Assembly (NCBI GenBank): GCA_934100165.1
Contig: CAKOPN010000004.1
Coordinates: 62,001 to 126,000, forward strand
Source: an uncultured Bacilli bacterium
GTDB lineage: Bacteria > Bacillota_I > Bacilli_A > RF39 > UBA660
DNA: 64,000 nt
Reading direction: 5' to 3'
Part shown: positions 62,818 to 64,000 of the stretch, in pieces
Numbering within the stretch: the first letter of the stretch is position 1
How the letters are laid out: the number at the start of each line of letters is the position of its first letter
Position numbers and translations under genes: made by a program
Notes under the pieces: generated by a model
Databases searched by the model: none
Seen by the model: the letters and a program-made list of their open reading frames with translations, nothing else
What the model was told of the DNA's origin: nothing

Positions 62818-63983
62818 CCATTTTCTTTTGATTTAATATGATTTAAAGCATATTCTAAAATAGTATCAACTCCTGCTATATAGTCTTCTTTACTTTGTTC
62901 CACGTATATATCAGGTTTAAAGAATACTGGAGTAATAAGTTCGTTTGTAACCTCAGAAGAATATTCTTCTTTTGTTGAAGCACTCCATCCAAAATTTGGT
63001 GCTAAAAAAGATTCAGAAGATGAAAACCAATGATTCTTATACTCTAACCAATTAGAATTTCCATAGCAATTCAATGGAGTTGAAATTCCTGTTCCGATAG
63101 TAGTTGCACCTAAGTTTATTAGGTTTAATAAAGCATATCTTCCACCGGAAAACACTCTATAATCTGTTAAACAAATTAATCTTTTATTAGATTTTTTTAA
63201 AAATTCCATTAGAGGTTTATTATGTGCTGAATTTCCACCAGTATTACCTCTAATATCAACAATTATTTCATCAATTTCTGATAAATCTAATTTGTTTAAG
63301 TCATTTATCATACCTTCAATATTTTCCTTAAATCTGTTTTGAACAGAAGAGTGAGTAATTATTAATTTGTTATCATTTATACAATATGTACCTGGTTTTC
63401 CGTATTGGTATTCTAATTGATTGAACATTTCATTTTCTGGATAATTTTCTTCTTTTTTAAATTCTCTAGTTATCATATTTCCATTAGTAGTTATAAAATT
63501 CATAGTTAAAGTGTCAGTATTTCTTAATAAAGGAATGCCAAATAATTTTTTCTTGTTAAATAAGGCTTTTTCAGTTTCATATTTTTTCTTTCCCTCAGTA
63601 CCATAAGTAATTACATTATCTAATTCTTCTATTATTGTATTAATATCAATTCCGTTAATTGAAATCAAAGATGCACCTTTTAAATTATCTGGATAATTAA
63701 CAAGTACTTCATTATCAAATATTTTAAAATTCATTGGTATTATTTGAATATCGCTATATTGAGTATGAGCATCAAGAATTCCGCTTAATTTTTTTATGAT
63801 AACGTTCATTAAATAATTAAAAGAATAATCATCAACTATATCTTGATTAAAAACAATATTATTATAAATATTATTTAATTCTTCTTCACTTATTTCATGC
63901 CATGGATTAACATGTTTATCTTTGTAATGATTTATAAATGCATCATACATTTCTTTATATTTTGGACTTATCATCAGCATCAC
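62805..63983 (-). CDS. S41 family (tail-specific protease-like) peptidase
   Basis: 392 residues. The C-terminal-processing-peptidase core is visible: SEIDEIIVDIRGNTGGNSAHN, then VFSGGRYALLNLINLGATTIG with the catalytic Ser (about residue 278), and PDIYVEQSKEDYIAGVD at the end. There is no clear PDZ domain and no signal peptide or lipobox, unlike secreted CtpA, so it may act in the cytoplasm or be exported otherwise. GTG 63983, ATG 63980 and ATG 63974 are all possible starts; AGGA lies just upstream. The neighbouring truncated MBL gene and AT-rich codons suggest an accessory region. Confidence 0.8.
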   Translation of the reverse strand: MMLMISPKYKEMYDAFINHYKDKHVNPWHEISEEELNNIYNNIVFNQDIVDDYSFNYLMNVIIKKLSGILDAHTQYSDIQIIPMNFKIFDNEVLVNYPDNLKGASLISINGIDINTIIEELDNVITYGTEGKKKYETEKALFNKKKLFGIPLLRNTDTLTMNFITTNGNMITREFKKEENYPENEMFNQLEYQYGKPGTYCINDNKLIITHSSVQNRFKENIEGMINDLNKLDLSEIDEIIVDIRGNTGGNSAHNKPLMEFLKKSNKRLICLTDYRVFSGGRYALLNLINLGATTIGTGISTPLNCYGNSNWLEYKNHWFSSSESFLAPNFGWSASTKEEYSSEVTNELITPVFFKPDIYVEQSKEDYIAGVDTILEYALNHIKSKENGLSI

Positions 63984-64000
63984 ATCCTATGCTTATTATA

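Overview
The window is low-GC (roughly 30 % G+C by eye), uses the standard code (UGA terminates the large pilin-like gene and the YlbJ-like gene), and has short intergenic gaps and AGGAGG-type ribosome binding sites. Gene content (MraZ/RsmH/FtsL/PBP, DnaI-type helicase loader, AddAB, YlbJ/SepM pair, CpsBCD-type phosphoregulation, LCP and LTA-synthase-like enzymes, VanZ) points to a monoderm Bacilli-type Firmicute with peptidoglycan, most like the small-genome uncultured gut lineages related to Erysipelotrichia/Mollicutes (RF39/RFN20-like). That placement is an inference. No tRNA, rRNA, CRISPR array or replication origin was seen.

Layout. 1-0.5 kb: start of a membrane-anchored surface protein, out of frame at a run of 11 G. 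0.7-3.1 kb: SepM/YlbJ pair. 3.1-6.4 kb and 10.6-14.3 kb: type IV pilus/competence-like parts (two prepilins, the PilB/GspE ATPase, and a 1,229-residue protein with a prepilin N-terminus); their PilD and PilC partners lie at 39.6-41.8 kb. Between them are a P-type ATPase and a DUF1846 protein. 14.3-17.2 kb: ribosome recycling factor, a lipase-like hydrolase and the Pss/Psd phosphatidylethanolamine pathway. 17.3-21.2 kb: a short division and cell wall operon (mraZ-rsmH-ftsL-pbp) with a three-repeat MraZ operator. 21.3-25.1 kb: VanZ-like protein, an internally duplicated HEPN-like protein and an LTA-synthase-like enzyme. 25.2-26.3 kb: a decayed IS copy. 26.3-34.0 kb: capsule/exopolysaccharide operon (priming transferase, two glycosyltransferases, polymerase, pyruvyl transferase/FrhB fusion, flippase). 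34.1-39.5 kb: LCP protein, DnaI, a 35-residue membrane microprotein, a secreted protein and the CpsB/CpsD/CpsC control module. 42.3-47.8 kb: AddA/AddB. 47.9-51.7 kb: a giant glycine-rich surface protein with a perfect 600-bp internal repeat. 51.7-56.0 kb: a family-10-like glycosidase and queA-ruvBA. 56.2-59.7 kb: WYL regulator, Ham1-type NTPase, HD protein and a sigma factor with a duplicated tail. 59.8-64 kb: an AT-rich accessory stretch with a lipoprotein, a CYTH-like protein, a YhcG-type nuclease, a beheaded metallo-beta-lactamase gene and an S41 peptidase.

How it fits together. Much of the window builds or varies the cell surface: capsule synthesis with its kinase/phosphatase switch and an LCP attachment enzyme, teichoic-acid-like polymer synthesis, phospholipid synthesis, a pilus-type assembly machine with one giant pilin, and at least two large membrane-anchored glycine-rich proteins. 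Two of the surface loci carry variation-prone DNA: a G11 tract that decides the reading frame, and a 1,101-bp-spaced in-frame repeat. The strongest candidates for undescribed biology are that phase-variable surface protein family, the giant prepilin that shares modules with it, and the sigma factor carrying two extra region-4-like repeats.
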